DNA from: Gautieria morchelliformis
Lineage: Eukaryota > Basidiomycota > Agaricomycetes > Gomphales > Gomphaceae
Direction: 5' to 3'
NCBI GenBank assembly: GCA_015179125.1
Contig: WHVA01000135.1
Location: forward strand, 124,001 to 188,000
DNA length: 64,000 nt
The translations under genes and the position numbers were made by a program. Below are positions 63,713-64,000 of this stretch, in pieces (position 1 is the first letter of the stretch; each line of letters begins with the position of its first letter). Under the pieces are notes generated by a model that made no database searches, was not told the DNA's origin, and worked only from the letters and a program-made list of their open reading frames with translations.

Positions 63713-64000
63713 TGTCATGACTCATTTATTCTTGTATCAAGTTACCCCCTATTTTCCCTTTCATTCCTCCATATCTATGTTTGCTCTGTTCACCACTCGC
63801 CGGGTTTGCCAAATGGCCATTCACTACTGACATCATTTGCCAGTAGGCATGCCATCAAACACAATCGACATCCTCTAACCGGTGTCATGGTTCATCACTG
63901 GCCCATCACCTTCCCGATTCGACCCCCTTTGGGTGGTCCTCTGGCTGGCATGCATTCGTGGAACATCCTACAGGTAGATTGTGTAGGATCGACCTGTCAG
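63713..64000 (+). repeat. LTR family G, copy 5 (cut by the window edge)
   Basis: TGTCATGACTCATTTATTC begins at 63713, and later words (GCCATCAAA.ACAATCGACATCC, CAGGTAGATTGTGTAGGATC) follow the order in copies 1 and 2. Several internal deletions; the right end is outside the window. Confidence 0.8.

Overview
The window looks like the repeat-rich part of a mushroom-forming basidiomycete (Agaricomycetes) nuclear genome. The evidence is short (about 45-70 nt) GT-AG introns, a basidiomycete-type velvet-factor gene, a KDZ transposase, a patatin/NB-ARC/TPR gene of the fungal NLR type, and several families of Ty1/copia elements, LINEs and solo LTRs. Most of the 64 kb is transposable-element sequence in nested layers. 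Four host genes are cut by elements or by rearrangement, and one large host gene at the right end is essentially intact.

Layout. 1-1641: 5'-truncated LINE (minus). 2.3-2.9 kb: a copia gag scrap split by a solo LTR. 4.2-4.7 kb: exons of a host gene cut by copia A (4765-9901), which has an intact 1414-codon gag-pol but a 5' LTR that lacks its outer end. 9.9-17.8 kb: copia B, now in two opposed halves (9902-11248 minus; about 13701-17817 plus). Matching 5-bp target duplications and a host reading frame that rejoins across the two outer ends indicate that one insertion was split by an inversion. The inverted block also carries exons of an ER DnaJ (Scj1/DNAJB11-like) gene. 19.2-23.2 kb: copia C (minus), interrupted by a solo LTR. 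23.4-31.7 kb: low-coding sequence with a palindromic repeat element, a retroelement remnant, tandem repeats and another solo LTR. 31.7-34.0 kb: LINE copy 2, internally deleted so that ORF1 is fused to the RT thumb. 34-41 kb: two decayed spliced genes and a decayed spliced KDZ transposase gene (minus), which contains a fold-back CACTA-type MITE and a further solo LTR. 41-45 kb: second copy of the palindromic repeat, a host-like gene, and dispersed 80-150 bp repeats. 45-50.6 kb: a gene fragment, copia E (3'-truncated), and a velvet gene cut by copia E inside its domain. 50.6-58.6 kb: a direct segmental duplication whose two copies flank complete copia F (51559-56140, TSD GGGGG) and GC-rich tandem repeats. 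59.0-63.2 kb: patatin-NB-ARC-TPR gene. 63.7 kb to the end: another copy of the solo-LTR family.

How the pieces relate. The four copia elements whose 5' LTR junction can be seen (A, B, E, F) share a primer-binding site matching the anticodon-arm half of initiator tRNA-Met; in A and B the gag ATG lies inside this site. One LTR family (TGTCA...TGACA, about 1.0-1.3 kb) occurs five times. Three complete copies have readable 5-bp TSDs and no internal region. Many element stops are TGA at expected Arg (CGA) or Trp positions, consistent with decay at methylated CpG or G-to-A change. No rRNA, tRNA or CRISPR was found. All domain calls come from motif reading without database searches.
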